From Pyrus communis (taxonomy: Eukaryota; Streptophyta; Magnoliopsida; Rosales; Rosaceae): a DNA stretch of 64,000 nucleotides. Both the position numbers and the translations under genes were made by a program. Under the pieces are notes generated by a model. That model was not told the origin of the DNA. It searched no databases and saw only the letters and a list, made by a program, of their open reading frames with translations. Within the stretch, counting starts at the first letter, position 1. Every line of letters starts with the position of its first letter. The stretch is from assembly GCF_963583255.1 (NCBI RefSeq), contig NC_084819.1, positions 4,858,501 through 4,922,500 on the forward strand, read 5' to 3'. Below, piece after piece: positions 1 through 11,677 of this stretch.

Positions 1-313
1 TAAAGTACGTATCAGGGAATGCACTATTAGGAACAAAATAATCATCCAAGAGTTCCATACCTCGTCGTTGCCTGCTTCTATCAAGGTTTCCGGAACGGCT
101 GGGCCTGCAGATCTGAGCCGCAGCTTGGATGACTCGACGGGAATGTGAGGCTCTGACCCTTCTTACTTCGTCATTTCTCATTTGACGCTCCTCATCCTCT
201 TCCCTCTCATTTCTTACCCTCTGGTGATTGAAGATTGCTTCAGATTCGTTAAACAATTCTTCCTCTTCCTGATTGTATTCCCACATCATCCTTGAGGAAG
301 AAGAAGACGACAT
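1..313 (-). CDS. HARBI1-like PIF/Harbinger transposase, N-terminal part (runs off window)
   Basis: On the minus strand an ATG at 313 opens a frame with no stop through position 1, about 104 codons. The protein begins with a serine run (MSSSSSSRMMWEYNQ), then an acidic Glu-rich stretch. A basic segment follows, and then LLDDYFVPNSAF, which matches LLDDYFVHNSAF of the second copy near 24785. Transposases of this family cut and paste the element at TTA targets through a DDE nuclease domain, which here would lie beyond the window edge. Unlike the copy at 24525-25862, this part has no early stop codon, so this copy may be less decayed. The product call rests on family resemblance. Confidence 0.75.
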   Translation of the reverse strand, partial: MSSSSSSRMMWEYNQEEEELFNESEAIFNHQRVRNEREEDEERQMRNDEVRRVRASHSRRVIQAAAQICRPSRSGNLDRSRQRRGMELLDDYFVPNSAFPDTYF

Positions 314-475
314 TGAAAGAAAGAAACAGAAACTATGAATAATGATACAAATTTTTGTGAATAAGGAAGCAGAAACTATGAATAACGATAGAGATCTTGA
401 GAATTTTGGTGTGAGATTTGTGAGGATGGATGGTGGATTATATAGAGGATTCAGAAATGATTAGGTTCTGCATAA

Positions 476-685
476 TGCCACGTGGCATGCCGTCATTCGT
501 TACAAATCTGATGGAAATCTATCCTCAAAGATTGTGAACGGATTATGACACGTGGCATGTCGTCATTCGTTAAAAATCTGATGGAAATCTATCCTCAAAG
601 ATTGTGAACCGATTATGACACGTGGCGCGACGTGATTGGTTAATAATCTTATCAGAAATCCATCACCAATAATTGTATTATTTTG
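476..685. repeat. 70-bp tandem repeat carrying ACGTGG motifs, upstream of Harbinger transposase
   Basis: Three units start at about 476, 546 and 616 with a 70-bp period; the third is more diverged. Each opens with a CACGTGG-type core (CCACGTGGCAT, ACACGTGGCAT, ACACGTGGCGC). A related core recurs near 713. The block sits 160-370 bp upstream of the transposase ATG on the minus strand, so it may be promoter or subterminal DNA of the element. The second Harbinger copy holds a decayed version at about 24220-24420. Confidence 0.8.
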
Positions 686-961
686 TATTATTTAATAATA
701 CTTCGGATAATGACACGTGGCGCACCGAGAACGATTAAAAATCTTATCCGATATTACAATTAAAATTATTTTGTATTATTTTATAATAAAAAAAAATACT
801 AATATTTTATTGCCTATTGCCAGGGCTATTGAAGTGTAACGGTGGAGATGCAAATTCTATTGCCAGGGCTACTTACTGTTCATTAAGGGCAGTTACTGTT
901 CATTAGGTGGATTGAATAGTGTATTGCCAGGGGGAGGGCTCCAACGCTGGAGTTGCTCTTA

Positions 962-2308
962 AAATCCCTATATATGTCAAGATTCATCCTCCATGGCAAG
1001 GCAAACATCCAAAACGCATGACTCTTCTTCTTTTCCAAGAATGTAGCTGCAGGCAAACCTCTCAATATACTCAATTTTCTTCTTCCCTAAAAATTCAACC
1101 GAGTCTTCAAAAGCAAACGTATCTTATATCATCAGGGTCGAAAGCAAGAGTATCTCATAGCATGTCTTCTCCCGGTCATTTTCTTTATTCTTGTTTTTGC
1201 CTGCAGGTCAAAGAAAAAGAGAGTAATCAGCCGGCACTTAGAATCAACCTTCCGACTTGGAATCGACTGCCTGGAAACCCCTTCCTTGATTACTTACCTA
1301 GCATTGCTCTCGAGTACTCATCTTCAACCATTGATGTACTTCCAAAGAAGACACCACATCTACCTGGAAAACAGATGAGGCAAGTGAAGATGACACATCG
1401 AAGCATGTGAAGACAAGCGCAACAAATACATGTGCTGATCCATCCGCTACTTTTTCAAAAGCAAACGTATATCATATCATTGGGATCAAAAGCAAAGGTA
1501 TCTCATATCATGCTTTTCCCCTGTCTTTCCCTTTGCCCTTGCTCTTGCCTTCAGGACAAGGAGAAAGAAAGCAATCAGTCGGAACCTAAAATCAAACGTC
1601 CGATCTGGAACTGATTGCCCGGAAAATTTGCCTGGTTGCTTACCTAGCGCCACTCTCGAGTGCTCGTCTTCAACTATTGGTGGGTCTCGAATTTCCTCAA
1701 CAAATATTCCAGGACAGTTGATACGATGTTGGCTCTTTACACTGAAGCTGCTAGGCATGGACGAGTGACAATGAATCATCAATCTTGTGGATCGTCAGCA
1801 AACGCAACAACTGCACGTGATGATTCATCCCCTAACCCTCTTCAATATGAATTGGAAAAATTGAACAAAGAAACAGGCCATCACCTCCACCTCGTGCTTA
1901 CCTGCCATGTGTCCGAATCCTGAAACCATTAGTGGTCCTATTTTCATTCAAGATCAAGCCTCGATGGCCCTTGAAGAAATCACAACTCCGATTCAAAATC
2001 AAGTGTTCACCACCCTTGAATCAAATTCAGCTCCAGATAAAATGAGTAAGTTCAAACCTTTGGAGGAGACCAGAAAACCCTCCAGCCCAGTTCAAGATTA
2101 AGCCTGTGGAAAATCAACGATTGGAGGACCAGAAAATCTTCCAGTCAAATTCAAGATCAAGCCCCAATGGCCCTTGAAGAAATCTCCAGCCAAATTCAAG
2201 GTCAAGCCTCGACGGCCCTTAGATCGACATCTACATTAAGGGACTTCAAAGCGCATCTTCTACACGTGACAAGCACATGTATACGACGTGCCTTGAAGTG
2301 GGAACATT
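962..2308 (+). mobile_element. Internal remnant of a plus-strand LTR retroelement, with a 345-bp tandem duplication
   Basis: No credible protein is encoded here. Two stretches, about 1108-1340 and 1455-1680, are diverged tandem copies about 345 bp apart. Both contain CAAAAGCAAACGTAT and later CTTACCTAGC followed by CTCGAGT. From 1927 onward a motif of the type AAGCCYCRAYGGCCCTTGAA recurs, and it also occurs inside the putative LTR that follows. The shared motif and a purine-rich stretch just before 2309 suggest the 3' internal part of one element, but a 5' LTR was not found. Confidence 0.45.
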
Positions 2309-2972
2309 TGTAGACATTGAAATTTCAGTGAAATAAATGTTCACCAATGTATTAAAATTATAGCCTTTATTTGTTTCACCTACATCACACACTCATTTCA
2401 CCTACAATATTCACTCACTTCACCAAAAAAAAAGGGTGGTGGTGATTCATTCTCTTGGCCTATAAATAGCCTTCTTCATCAAGGGAAAAAAATGAGGAAT
2501 TTACATCACACCAAAACCTTGAAGCTTTGAAACTCTAAAGCTCTCAAGCAAATTCTGAAGGATCAGTAAAAACCCTCTTCGTTCTTTGTCAAAATCCTCC
2601 TTCAAGATTAAGCCCCGACGGCCCTTGAAGAAACTTCATTCAACCTTCGAGATCAAGCCCTGACGGCCCTTGAAGAAAGTGTTCATCGTTCATCACCTGT
2701 TCATCCTAAGATCAAGCCTCGACGACCCTTGGATCAACAAACAACTGTTCTTCAAGATTAAGCCCCAACGGCCCTTGAAGATCTATTCATCAACTGTACA
2801 TCCCCAAATCAAGCCCTGAAGGCCCTTTAGATCAACAGCTCATCCACAAACCCACACCTTACGAAGATAGAATCAGATGACCAAATTACAAAGAGATTGT
2901 AACCCCAAAATCATTAATATAAAATATTATTTTTGTACACGTATTCTTGTTTCAGGAAAATTCGTGTTTACA
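2309..2972 (+). mobile_element. Putative LTR (3' or solo), plus strand
   Basis: The segment starts TGTAGAC and ends GTTTACA, an imperfect terminal inverted repeat of the LTR type. A TATA box (TATAAATAG) lies at 2461-2469, about 150 bp in, as expected for an LTR promoter. Downstream, at least five copies of an AAGCCCYGAMGGCCCTT-like motif occur between 2600 and 2830. No target duplication is seen: the right side abuts a Cassandra LTR that lacks its own end. Boundaries are inferred. Confidence 0.5.
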
Positions 2973-3615
2973 AGGCCCTCACCACAACCCGGGCTCGACT
3001 CTACCGTAGCACGATATTGTCCGTTTTGGGCCCCAACCACACCCTCATGGTTTTGTTTCTGGGAACTCACACAAGAACTTCCCACTGGGTCTCCCATCCT
3101 GGGATTGCTCTCGTACCAACTTGCTTAACTTCAGAGTTCCCATGAAACCCGAAGTTAGTGAACTCCCAAAAGGCCTCGTGCTAGGTAGAGATGGGAACAT
3201 ACATATAAGGCTTATAGGATCCACTCCCTTAGGCGATGTGGGATGTTACAATTCACCCCCCTTAGGGGCCCGACGTCCTCGTTGGCACACATCCGGACAG
3301 GGATTGGCTCTAATACCAAATTGACACATCCCGACCCAAGCCCCTACCACATCCCGAGCTCGACTCCACCGTAGCAAGATATTGTTTGCTTTGGGCCCCA
3401 ACCATGCCTTCACGGTTTTGTTTCTGGGAACTCACACGAGAACTTCCCAGTGGGTCACCCATCTTGGGATTGCTCTCACATGAACTCGCTTAACTTCAGA
3501 GTTCCTACATAACCCAAAGCCAGTGAGCTCCCAAAGGGCCTCGTGCTAGGTAGACATGGGAACATACATATAAGGCGTATAGGATCCACTCCCTTGGGCG
3601 ATGTGGGATGTTACA
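2973..3615 (-). mobile_element. Cassandra-type TRIM retrotransposon, one LTR truncated
   Basis: Two LTR copies in minus orientation (about 2973-3250, truncated, and 3322-3615) flank a short internal stretch (3251-3321). Read on the minus strand, the internal stretch opens with TTTGGTATTAGAGCC, close to the tRNA-iMet primer-binding site. It ends in a purine tract (AAGGGGGGTGAA) before TGTAACATCCCACATCG. The LTR holds a 5S rRNA-like block (about 3428-3507, minus strand) with AACTCTGAAGTTAAGCG and GATGGGTGACCCACTGGGAA. That is the hallmark of Cassandra TRIMs, which encode no protein. The truncated LTR meets the preceding LTR-like segment at about 2973. Confidence 0.85.
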
Positions 3616-3879
3616 ATATCCCTATAGACAACGAATTTCATGACGTTAGTATGAATTTACATTAATACCTTTAACCTAACAAAAAAAAAAAAGGCTTACC
3701 AGACAAACCGAGATAGTTCGGTCAACCTAGAGAAGAAGATGGAGCGAGTATTAGATGATGAAATTGAGAGAAAATGGAAGTAACGGATGCTGGATTGAAG
3801 AAAAACGAAGGGGCAAAGTGCAGAAGCTGAATCTACAGTTTTACTACAGTTCTGCCTCTATAGCTGAATCTAGATTATA
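3616..3879. other. Intergenic stretch, nothing recognised
   Basis: AT-rich sequence between the Cassandra copy and the CACTA-like repeats. It contains an A12 run near 3682. No supported gene or complete element was seen. Confidence 0.5.
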
Positions 3880-5118
3880 AAGTTAACTTTTGCATGATTG
3901 ATTTTGCACAATGAATACTGTGTTCGTCGTGCAAATACACTTTGCACAACTAATATGTAATTGGTCGCGCAAGCCTACCTTTTTTTTTCATTTACTTTAT
4001 ATTTTATTAGTGTAAACAAGTTGGGTGACGAATACTATTTTGGTCGCACAAAATGCATATTTTTTCATTTTTTTTCCATTTTCCTTTTATCTAATGTACA
4101 TTACCAAATTAATTAACAAAACTAATTTATTATCCCAAATACATATTATAATTAATATAAATATTAATAGTCATCCATATAACATAAATTTATTAATTAA
4201 AATCAAATCCAAAGTCCTAAAAATCTTATTTCATAAAAAAAAAAAAAAAAAATACAATTCAACTTCAATCCTCTTCCTCTGGGGCAGCAGCACCTTGCTC
4301 CGCATCCCGCAACACATCAAACTTCCACTGCCAGAAATGCTTCTTAAAAAGGTCATCCAGATACTTCCACTACTTCTCATTGGTTTCATCAACATCCCAA
4401 TGAACCTACATTAATGCGAATAACAATAAATTAGTAATTTAAAAAATACTACTTTTTAACAACAACAATTATACATTATTTAATACAAACTTGCCGATAA
4501 CTCCCCCAGCATGGACTTCTTCAACTCTTTAGGCACCTTTTTCTGAGACTCAAACTCAGCAGAACATTCCCTCCGCATCGAAGCCCCAACATCAAACCTA
4601 AGTTCAGCGTACGCATCAGCCCTACTTTTGTCTTCAAAGTGGGGTACTTGCTTACGTCGGTACCTCTCTACTCGCAATACAACTTTCCTTTCGCAAGAGC
4701 CTTCTTTTGAATCGGCCATTACCTTTGAAACAAAAACTTTGAAAATTAGGGTTCTGAAATTGTGTTTATATAAGCACTCGGAACACTTTGCGTGATGAAC
4801 CACTTTGTCGCGCAAAACGCATCACAAATGCGCACTAAACGGGAGCAGTTGAATGCATCTGACCATTTCAATGAAACTTTGCATGACGAATATGTGGAAA
4901 TTTTTGTTGCGCAAACACTTGGCCGGAAATTTTTTTTTCCCGTGTTTTCTTGCATGACAACAATAACTATTTGTCGCACAACGAATACTTCCGTCACATA
5001 AAATATATATATTTTTCCCTTTCCTGCCATTTTGAGTGACAAATATGTTTGTTCGTCGCGCAAGTGCTTCTTATGCGACAAAAATGTTTTGTCACGCAAG
5101 CTATTTTTTCTACTAGTG
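3880..5118 (-). mobile_element. CACTA (En/Spm-like) transposon remnant, one end intact
   Basis: The right end, read on the minus strand, begins CACTAGTAGAAAAAATAGC at 5118, a CACTA terminal signature. It is followed inward by repeated subterminal motifs of the form CTTGCGCGACGAA (for example near 5060, 5090, 4980 and 4810). Similar motifs at 3895-3990 suggest the opposite subterminal region, but no CACTA terminus was found on that side. Between them lies a decayed minus-strand gene fragment. Confidence 0.7.
4262..4719 (-). pseudogene. CACTA-associated transposase-like ORF fragment
   Basis: A minus-strand frame from ATG at 4719 runs about 80 codons to 4480 (MADSKEGSCERKVVLRVERY...). It includes ESQKKVPKELKKSMLGEL, typical of the hypothetical second protein of plant CACTA elements. 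After a probable intron a second coding block at about 4415-4262 (minus) reads VHWDVDETNEK, and further on DDLFKKHFWQWKFDVLRD. A TAG stop lies between these two blocks. The Trp-rich WDVDETNEK pattern recurs in CACTA-encoded proteins. The fragment is short, stop-containing and inside a CACTA remnant, so it is not a host gene. Confidence 0.5.
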
Positions 5119-8100
5119 TTAAAACAACTCATTTGACGAAGTGAAATGATATCATCTGTGTTCTAATATCAACTGTTGCTTTAGAAAGATCTGAATTCTT
5201 TCGCTGCGATAAAAGAGACAGTGAAATATCACTAATGACCTCTTCCTAGTTTCATTTAAGCACAACTGCACAAGGCAAGTTAATTAAGCAATTAGTTTCT
5301 CCCGCTAAGACTAATTATCGTCTTAATTACTGCGCCTGCAGATACAAAATATACAACATACTGCGACGACTCGTTCAATTGATGAAGCATTCAAAACTTG
5401 TTTAACTGTTTTTATTTAATTCGAAACGCGCCCTTAAAACTTGGTCCACGGACCATAGAGGATCTGTTGGTTCTATAAGTTAACTGTATCTGGCAAAAGG
5501 CATCATGATTTCATGCAGAGAAGGTCAGGGTGGTTAACACGGACAAATCAACAACAGGAACAATATGAATTTAGCAAACATACAAAAACACTAGCAATCT
5601 TTAACCTATTAGATATGTTTGGTGGCCCCCATTATGACTTGGCTTTGTTAATATGTATTAGATCAAAAATATTCTTCTGGCCACAAGGTCACTAAGAATC
5701 ATACTCACGTTTGAATTTGGTATTACAAGTGAAAAATAAAGTGAAAGTATTTTTAACATTTTAATCTCAACTTTTCATATCAAATTCAAAATACGTAGTC
5801 ATGAATTCTTAATCATCTAAACGGAATTCCTATTTTATTAGATATGTTTCACACACACACACATATATGTTTAGCAAATTAACTTCTTTATGAATTATGT
5901 TCTTCTTGTTTGATTCTCCTATCCTTTTGTTTAAAAGGAGAATGAGACTTGGTAAATTCATGGACTTAGTAAGAGCTCCCACTTCAGTTGCGAAGTGCTT
6001 AATTTGTCTCTAAATATACTCTTAAAATATGAAATAATAAGAGTTGTTGAGCTGATTGCGGTCTTTAAGGACCTGGAATTGGATTATTAATTAGCTCAAA
6101 CTGCAATGCTTGACTCCTTCCTATTTTTCTTTCAGCTCCATCCATTGAACCAAATGACCCTATACCTCATTATTTAATTAAGGCAAACTTTATTAGGGGT
6201 TAAGTTAGATTGGGTTGGGTCAAACCAATATTAATTTATGTTTGGTCTTTATTTCTACCTGAAGACACTATTCACCTTACAATGTTGTGGATAATATTTG
6301 ATTTCTTGCAAGTAAAGGATATTTCGATAGGTAAAGATATTTCTTTCTACAGATAAATTACAGTTGACGATTTGTTTTATATTTTTTTATAAACATGTCA
6401 ATTCTTTGGGATTCAAGAAGCTAATCATGGAGTCTGACTCATCAACGTTGATTTGTATGTTGCGGGGGTAGGAGAAAGAATGATGTGGTCTTTGAGAGTA
6501 TCATTTTTGATATTTTGCAATTACCTTTACAATCAGTTGTGTTTTGTATGCTCCTCGGTGTTGTAATGAAGCGGTGCATGCATTGACTTCTTGCGAAAGA
6601 TGTAAACATTTTATAAGACCTAACCAAAAGCTCTATCGGTTGGGAAAAATAGCAAAAATAAATAAATAAAAATATTTGGGTCGAGCAAACTGACGTCCCC
6701 ACAAGACATTGAAAATGTAGATCTAAACACTAAATTTCAGAACTTTTCTTATCAATTTTTTTTCTTTTTTTTCAATTATCCATTAATTCAGACAAAGAAA
6801 TATATTAAAGGGCACCATCCTATCCCTATTAGACTTTATCGATTAGACTCGTCGAGGAGACTCGGGACCCTTAAAAATTAACCCAACTCAACGGAAATGG
6901 GAGTTTGATTGTTACCAATAGCATTAGGTCTATTTGGATATTCAAATATTTCTTTTTAGTTAAAAGTATGAAAGAAAGACAGAAAGAATGTTTGATACAT
7001 CACTACAGGAAGAAATAGTTGATAATATTTATCTTGTCTTTTGCAGTTTTACCATTAAAGATTATACATGTTGGTAAGTTGGCTCTATACAAGTCAAGAA
7101 GCTACATGCAGAAAATTCCACATTGAAAAAGTATAACAACAATCTGAGGTTCAAATATAGAAGGTTACGTTCTAATTGCAACGAGACTTTTTGTGATAAA
7201 ATCATACGTTGAAGTTCATTAACCGAATTTGATACCAACCATGATATTGAGTTTAGAGCGTTAATTAAGTTGGAAATGATATTAGTCTATAATTAAACTT
7301 AGCGGTGGACAATTACAAAGCTCATGGCACAACAATATATACCATACAAAGGCGCCATATGAAATAAAATCAAAAAACAATTTCAAACAATTCTTCATTG
7401 TAGTTATTCCGTGGTTTCCTTTATCTGAAAAGAGAAAAAAAAAAAAAAAAAAAACAACTGAGGGTCGTTGTATATTAATTTTGACCTCACCAATATATGT
7501 TTATGATATGATATAATTTGTATATTATTATTATTTTTGGTCAATAATACATGCTTTTAATTTGTATTTTTCAAAGAACGTAGAGAATTGGTTACATGAA
7601 CAATGAAATTTGATTCCTCAGACCAAACATTGCAAAAAATCAAAGAGTGTAATGAGAAATGTCATTTAGTTTGCACATCCGTCGGCATAAATAATTAACT
7701 CGGTAAACAAAGTCGGTAACTTTACAAAAGCCGACGAATTATAATTCAAGCCATGAATAAAATAAGAAAAAAATAGAGTTGAAAATCTGAAACAAATTGT
7801 TTCTGGAACAAAATAAAAAATAAAAATTTCAACGAGAGAAAGCAATTCCTTCGAGTTGCGTTAATGTCAAAGTTTTCTCTCTAAATCTAAAACCAATTTT
7901 AAAGGCCTCCAATTAAAATTCAAAGCTAAATTACTGCAAGATTAAGCCTGAGTTGACCAAATCTAATGTTGATTAACTTTTGCCGCTAACCTGCATGACC
8001 TAATTATTCCACTAAGCGATTAAACTAATGATAATGATTATATTTTACTCAAAAGATGCACCTTTTGGAAGCATCCACGAAATTAAGCACTACTTAACCA

Positions 8101-8476
8101 AATCAAATCCTTAAAATTAGCTCCTATTGGGCATAAGACGACAAAAAGATCAAAAGATACAGCAATATACAGGAGAACTGGTGTGGGTTTCTTCTTACTA
8201 CGTACGTATTATGTGATAAATTGTTCCTATCACATGAGAGCATTCAGCATTGCGATGATTAAAATATAAAAGAATAACATTTCAAACATTAAACACATCG
8301 ACATGCAGCAATTAACGAAAATTATCCATGCTTGTAAAACGCACATGTAAACGACAATCGGATAGCCTTGGAGCGCGGACAAACCCTAGCGGTGGTCCAT
8401 ACGCATCAATTACTTGAAATGAAAAGAATGAAGGTGACATCAATCATTCAACGGTGGAGATTGGAAGGAAAATTAT
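5119..8476. other. Intergenic DNA upstream of the ERF gene
   Basis: About 3.3 kb of AT-rich sequence with no supported gene. It holds a short CA/TA microsatellite near 5851-5868 and an A run near 7437-7454. No complete transposon was recognised. The last few hundred bases probably include distal ERF promoter elements. Confidence 0.55.
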
Positions 8477-8477
8477 T

Positions 8478-8600
8478 ACGTAACATCACGTAGAAGCTCT
8501 ATGGATGGGACTAAATGGGCCCCACAGAAGAAAAGTCAAAGGATGCTTCGTCGAACCTCAGCCACAAAGTCTTCCCCTTCGTCCTCCCTTGTATATATAT
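8478..8600 (+). promoter_or_regulatory. Proximal promoter of the ERF gene: TATA box, W-box, two ACGT cores
   Basis: A TATA box (GTATATATAT) lies at 8591-8600, about 120 bp before the chosen ATG. AGTCAA at 8534-8539 is a minus-strand W-box (TTGACT), the WRKY site common in defence-responsive ERF promoters. Two ACGT cores at 8478-8481 (TTACGTAA) and 8488-8491 (TCACGTAG) could bind bZIP factors. A pyrimidine-rich leader (about 8600-8690) follows the TATA box. Which sites are used is inference. Confidence 0.6.
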
Positions 8601-8716
8601 CCCCTCCCCCTCCCCTCTTCCATTTCACTCCCAAATTTCCACTCTCTACAAAATTTTCAAACCCTCTATCTCTCTCTAAAATTTCTCAGAGATTGTGTAC
8701 CAAAAAATTGTTATCG

Positions 8717-9700
8717 ATGGCTTTAGATCAAGTCTCGGCGCTCGAGCTCATCAAGCACCATCTTCTCGGCGAGAGCTTCGCCACCGAGCTCAGCGACTTC
8801 GCTTCCAGCTTCCCCCAAAACCAATGGAGTCCCGAGATCAATTCCGACCTCTCCAGATCCCAATCGGATTCGTTTTGCTCCAAATCCTCTTCCACTTTTG
8901 AATCCTCCATTGAAATATCCGATTACTTGGATTCAACTGACATCTTCGACTTTAACTCCGCCGATTTCTTCGACTTCGAACCCAAACCCCAAGTAATCGA
9001 CCTCACAACTCCAAAATCCACAAGTTTGAGCTCTCAAAGTTCGTTTGAGTTCGATTCGAAGCCTCAAGTTAGCGACGATTTCTTTGAATTCGAACAAAAG
9101 CCTCAAATTCCGAACCAAACGGCTCTTAAACCTGCCAACCCGACCCGAAAGCCCGCACTCACAATCTCGCTTCCTAACAAAACCGAGTGGATCCAGTTTG
9201 CAAGCTCGGACCAGGCCGCCGCGAAGCCGGCGGCGGTTCAGAAAGTGAGATCGAGCGAAGAGAAGAAGAAGCACTACCGAGGGGTCCGACAAAGACCGTG
9301 GGGCAAGTACGCGGCGGAGATCCGGGATCCGAACCGCAGAGGCTCCCGGGTCTGGCTGGGGACCTTCGAAACGGCCATTGAAGCAGCCAAGGCTTACGAT
9401 CGAGCAGCGTTCAAGCTCCGCGGCGCCAAAGCGATCCTCAACTTCCCGCTCGAAGCCGGGAAAGCCGAGCCGGTCGTGTCCGTGGAGAGAAAACGACGTC
9501 GTGTGGAACAGAGAGAAGAGGCGAAGGAGGTGGTGGTTGTAAAGAAGGAGAAGCTGACGGAAACACCGTTGACGCCGTCAAGTTGGATGTCGTTTTGGGA
9601 GTCAGAGAAGGAGGATGTGAAGGGGGTATTTAGCATACCTCCGTTGTCACCGTTATCTCCTCACCCAGCGATGGGTTATCCACAAGTAATGGTCGTATAA
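8717..9700 (+). CDS. AP2/ERF transcription factor, group IXb (ERF5/ERF6-like), 327 aa
   Basis: Encodes a nuclear DNA-binding protein that would recognise GCC-box promoters in ethylene, jasmonate and defence signalling. The ATG at 8717 is preferred over the in-frame ATG at 8501 for two reasons: the TATA box at 8591 lies between them, and the protein then starts [19 protein letters not shown], the usual N-terminus of ERF5/ERF6 proteins. An acidic, Ser/Phe-rich region follows. Near residue 155, [16 protein letters not shown] matches the conserved block before the DNA-binding domain. The AP2/ERF domain spans about residues 187-244 ([18 protein letters not shown], then [19 protein letters not shown]), with Arg and Trp contact residues present. 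The C-terminus, [16 protein letters not shown], is the SP-rich MAP-kinase target motif of group IXb. No intron, as is usual for this group. Intact. Confidence 0.93.
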   Translation: MALDQVSALELIKHHLLGESFATELSDFASSFPQNQWSPEINSDLSRSQSDSFCSKSSSTFESSIEISDYLDSTDIFDFNSADFFDFEPKPQVIDLTTPKSTSLSSQSSFEFDSKPQVSDDFFEFEQKPQIPNQTALKPANPTRKPALTISLPNKTEWIQFASSDQAAAKPAAVQKVRSSEEKKKHYRGVRQRPWGKYAAEIRDPNRRGSRVWLGTFETAIEAAKAYDRAAFKLRGAKAILNFPLEAGKAEPVVSVERKRRRVEQREEAKEVVVVKKEKLTETPLTPSSWMSFWESEKEDVKGVFSIPPLSPLSPHPAMGYPQVMVV

Positions 9701-11195
9701 GGAAATTTAACGTCGTATGTGAAATTTATAGATTAGAAGAAGCTGAAGCTGTGGTTCTTTATTTCTTTTGAATTATTAAGAAAAAAAAAGGTATATACAT
9801 AGAAACGGTACCGTACAAATTAATGGATGTGATTCATATGTATATATGTACGTAAGATTGATTTTCCGACAATTGAGAGAGCATTTGGTTGATTAACTCT
9901 TGATCTGGATTTGTTACTTTTGGGTACTTGATTTTATTAAAGGATTGAGATCCTCTTCGAATCTTATGAAACATGTGAATTGAAAAGATTTTTCGTAAAT
10001 AAACGAGTAGTGTTTCTGTTAGGTTTTCATTGAAGCAATATCAAACATAGCTACCGAATATGAGAAGTGTACGTACAATACACTAAATTTACGTATGTGT
10101 ATTATTTTACTACTTTCTTGTAAAAACACGACAATAAGTTTACCAATCATTTCAAAATTTAATATTTATTTATTCAAATACTTGATTTTATTTTATGTTT
10201 TCAATAATTGTGTATAACTTATGAAGTTTACGTCTTATTAAAAATATGTAAAAGTAAAATACATGTACTAAAGTCAAAAGTATATAATAGTGACGTATGT
10301 GTATAATACTTGTATGTTGTGTTTGATTTTATAAAACGTTTTCTTTAGTAAATCATTAGGAAGTGTACGGTAAAACGCTTTCGCCAACGCCTTCTTCTCT
10401 TTCCACACAAACTTCTTCTTTTTATGGTCAAACTTTATATAAGTTCAATAATTTTAGCTAATAGAATGAATAGTTCAGTTTATTAAAATAAGTTTAATTT
10501 CTAAATTAATTATTTAATTATCAATAATTATCTCGATAAGATTTATTATAAAAATAAAATTTCTCCTTAATTATCTCTTTGATTATTTCTTTTTATTTTT
10601 TATTTTTGTTATTTCTTGTTCTTCCCCCAGCTTTAAACCCATTTATAGATTTTATTTATAATTTTTATAATCAACCTATATCGCAGGTTAATTATAATTA
10701 TCAACTTATATGACAGATTATGTTTTATTAATGTCTTGCTTGTAGGTATATTATGTTTTTTTCTATCTTTTAGTTAAGTTTCATATCTCGCTTATAGGTA
10801 TAATATACATTCATATATTTGTTACTTGAGTTAGGGTAGAATGTTTTGCAGTTAGATTTATGTTAGTATATTAGTTTTTTTTTTGTTATAACAAATTAAT
10901 TAGATTTTTTGGACTTGGAAAATGCATAATAGTAGAAGATTTTAATTGATTTTTAATATTTTAAAAAAATATAAAATGAGTATAAAAGAAATAAAAATAT
11001 GTAATTTGATAACTAGGCTCACTCCTAAAAATCATCTATGTTTTTGGACCTGGATCTAAGAGCCCCTTTTTTTTATCTATTCAACACAAACGTCCTATTT
11101 CTAAGAAAAACTTTCTCTTGCCACCAACGTTTTTATCTCTTTCAACACAAACCCTAAACCCTAAATCCAAATCCGCTCTCTCCAATACTTTTATT
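9701..11195. other. ERF 3' flank and intergenic DNA
   Basis: The first 200-300 bases are probably ERF 3' UTR (A/T-rich, with an A9 run near 9780). The rest is very AT-rich, with no supported gene and no transposon ends that I can place. Confidence 0.5.
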
Positions 11196-11372
11196 TTAGT
11201 AATACGGTCTAGTGATATTTTTCTTTACTTGTAAGTGAGATGTCTTAAGTTCGATTATCGTCAAAGATGAATTTGAACCAAATTATTGTTAGCCCATTAT
11301 GAGGCTAAGCTCATCTCCCTCTCCATTAGTATAAATAATATCATTTGTTTAGGGAAAAAAACAATCTCTTTA
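11196..11372 (+). mobile_element. tRNA-like SINE copy
   Basis: The head contains TACGGTCTAGTGATATT, resembling a tRNA A-box region (GGTCTAGTGGTA). Further in, TTAAGTTCGATTATCG resembles a B box (GGTTCGATTCC). The body ends AGTATAAATAATATCATTTG followed by an A-rich tail. The same sequence occurs inverted at 49069-49256 with a long poly(A) tail, and as decayed copies near 14832 and 52487. RNA polymerase III transcription is inferred from the box-like motifs. Confidence 0.7.
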
Positions 11373-11669
11373 AATACATAATTAATGTCAGAATTCTTAA
11401 CATAATTACAATCATCATTTTTTTAACGTATTATAATATGGGTACCTAAGCGACATGTTATATGCCACACTTATAAAATATATTAATAAAAATATGTAGG
11501 TTGATATAATTTGAGTGCAAATATAACCAATATGGCGATATTCTAGGTAAAAAAAACTTCAAAAGTCTAACAAGTTAGACATATATTAGTTTTATTCAAT
11601 TGTGGAACTTACATTTAGTATGGTATAGCTGGAAGAAAGTGCAACAACTTTTTCTTCAATATATTTGTA
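11373..11669. other. Intergenic stretch between SINE and hAT MITE
   Basis: AT-rich; nothing recognised. Confidence 0.5.
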
Positions 11670-11677
11670 TTTTTGAG

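Larger units (their letters stand above)
1..958 (-). mobile_element. PIF/Harbinger element, right part (left end outside window)
   Basis: The right end reads TGGAGTTGCTC at 948-958 and is followed by TTA (959-961), the 3-bp target typical of PIF/Harbinger. The same terminal repeat and TTA flank the full element at 24014-27995. The transposase start (313 down to 1) is nearly collinear with that of the second copy, so the two belong to one family. A 70-bp tandem repeat (476-685) lies upstream of the transposase start. The left end and most of the transposase are outside the window. Confidence 0.88.

Noticed and set aside
919..1410. 163-codon plus-strand ORF
   Set aside because: No domain; it overlaps the end of the Harbinger element and a tandem duplication, and runs across unrelated repeat DNA.
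8501..8716. In-frame upstream extension of the ERF protein by 72 residues from ATG 8501
   Set aside because: The TATA box at 8591-8600 lies inside this extension, and the family N-terminus begins at the ATG at 8717.
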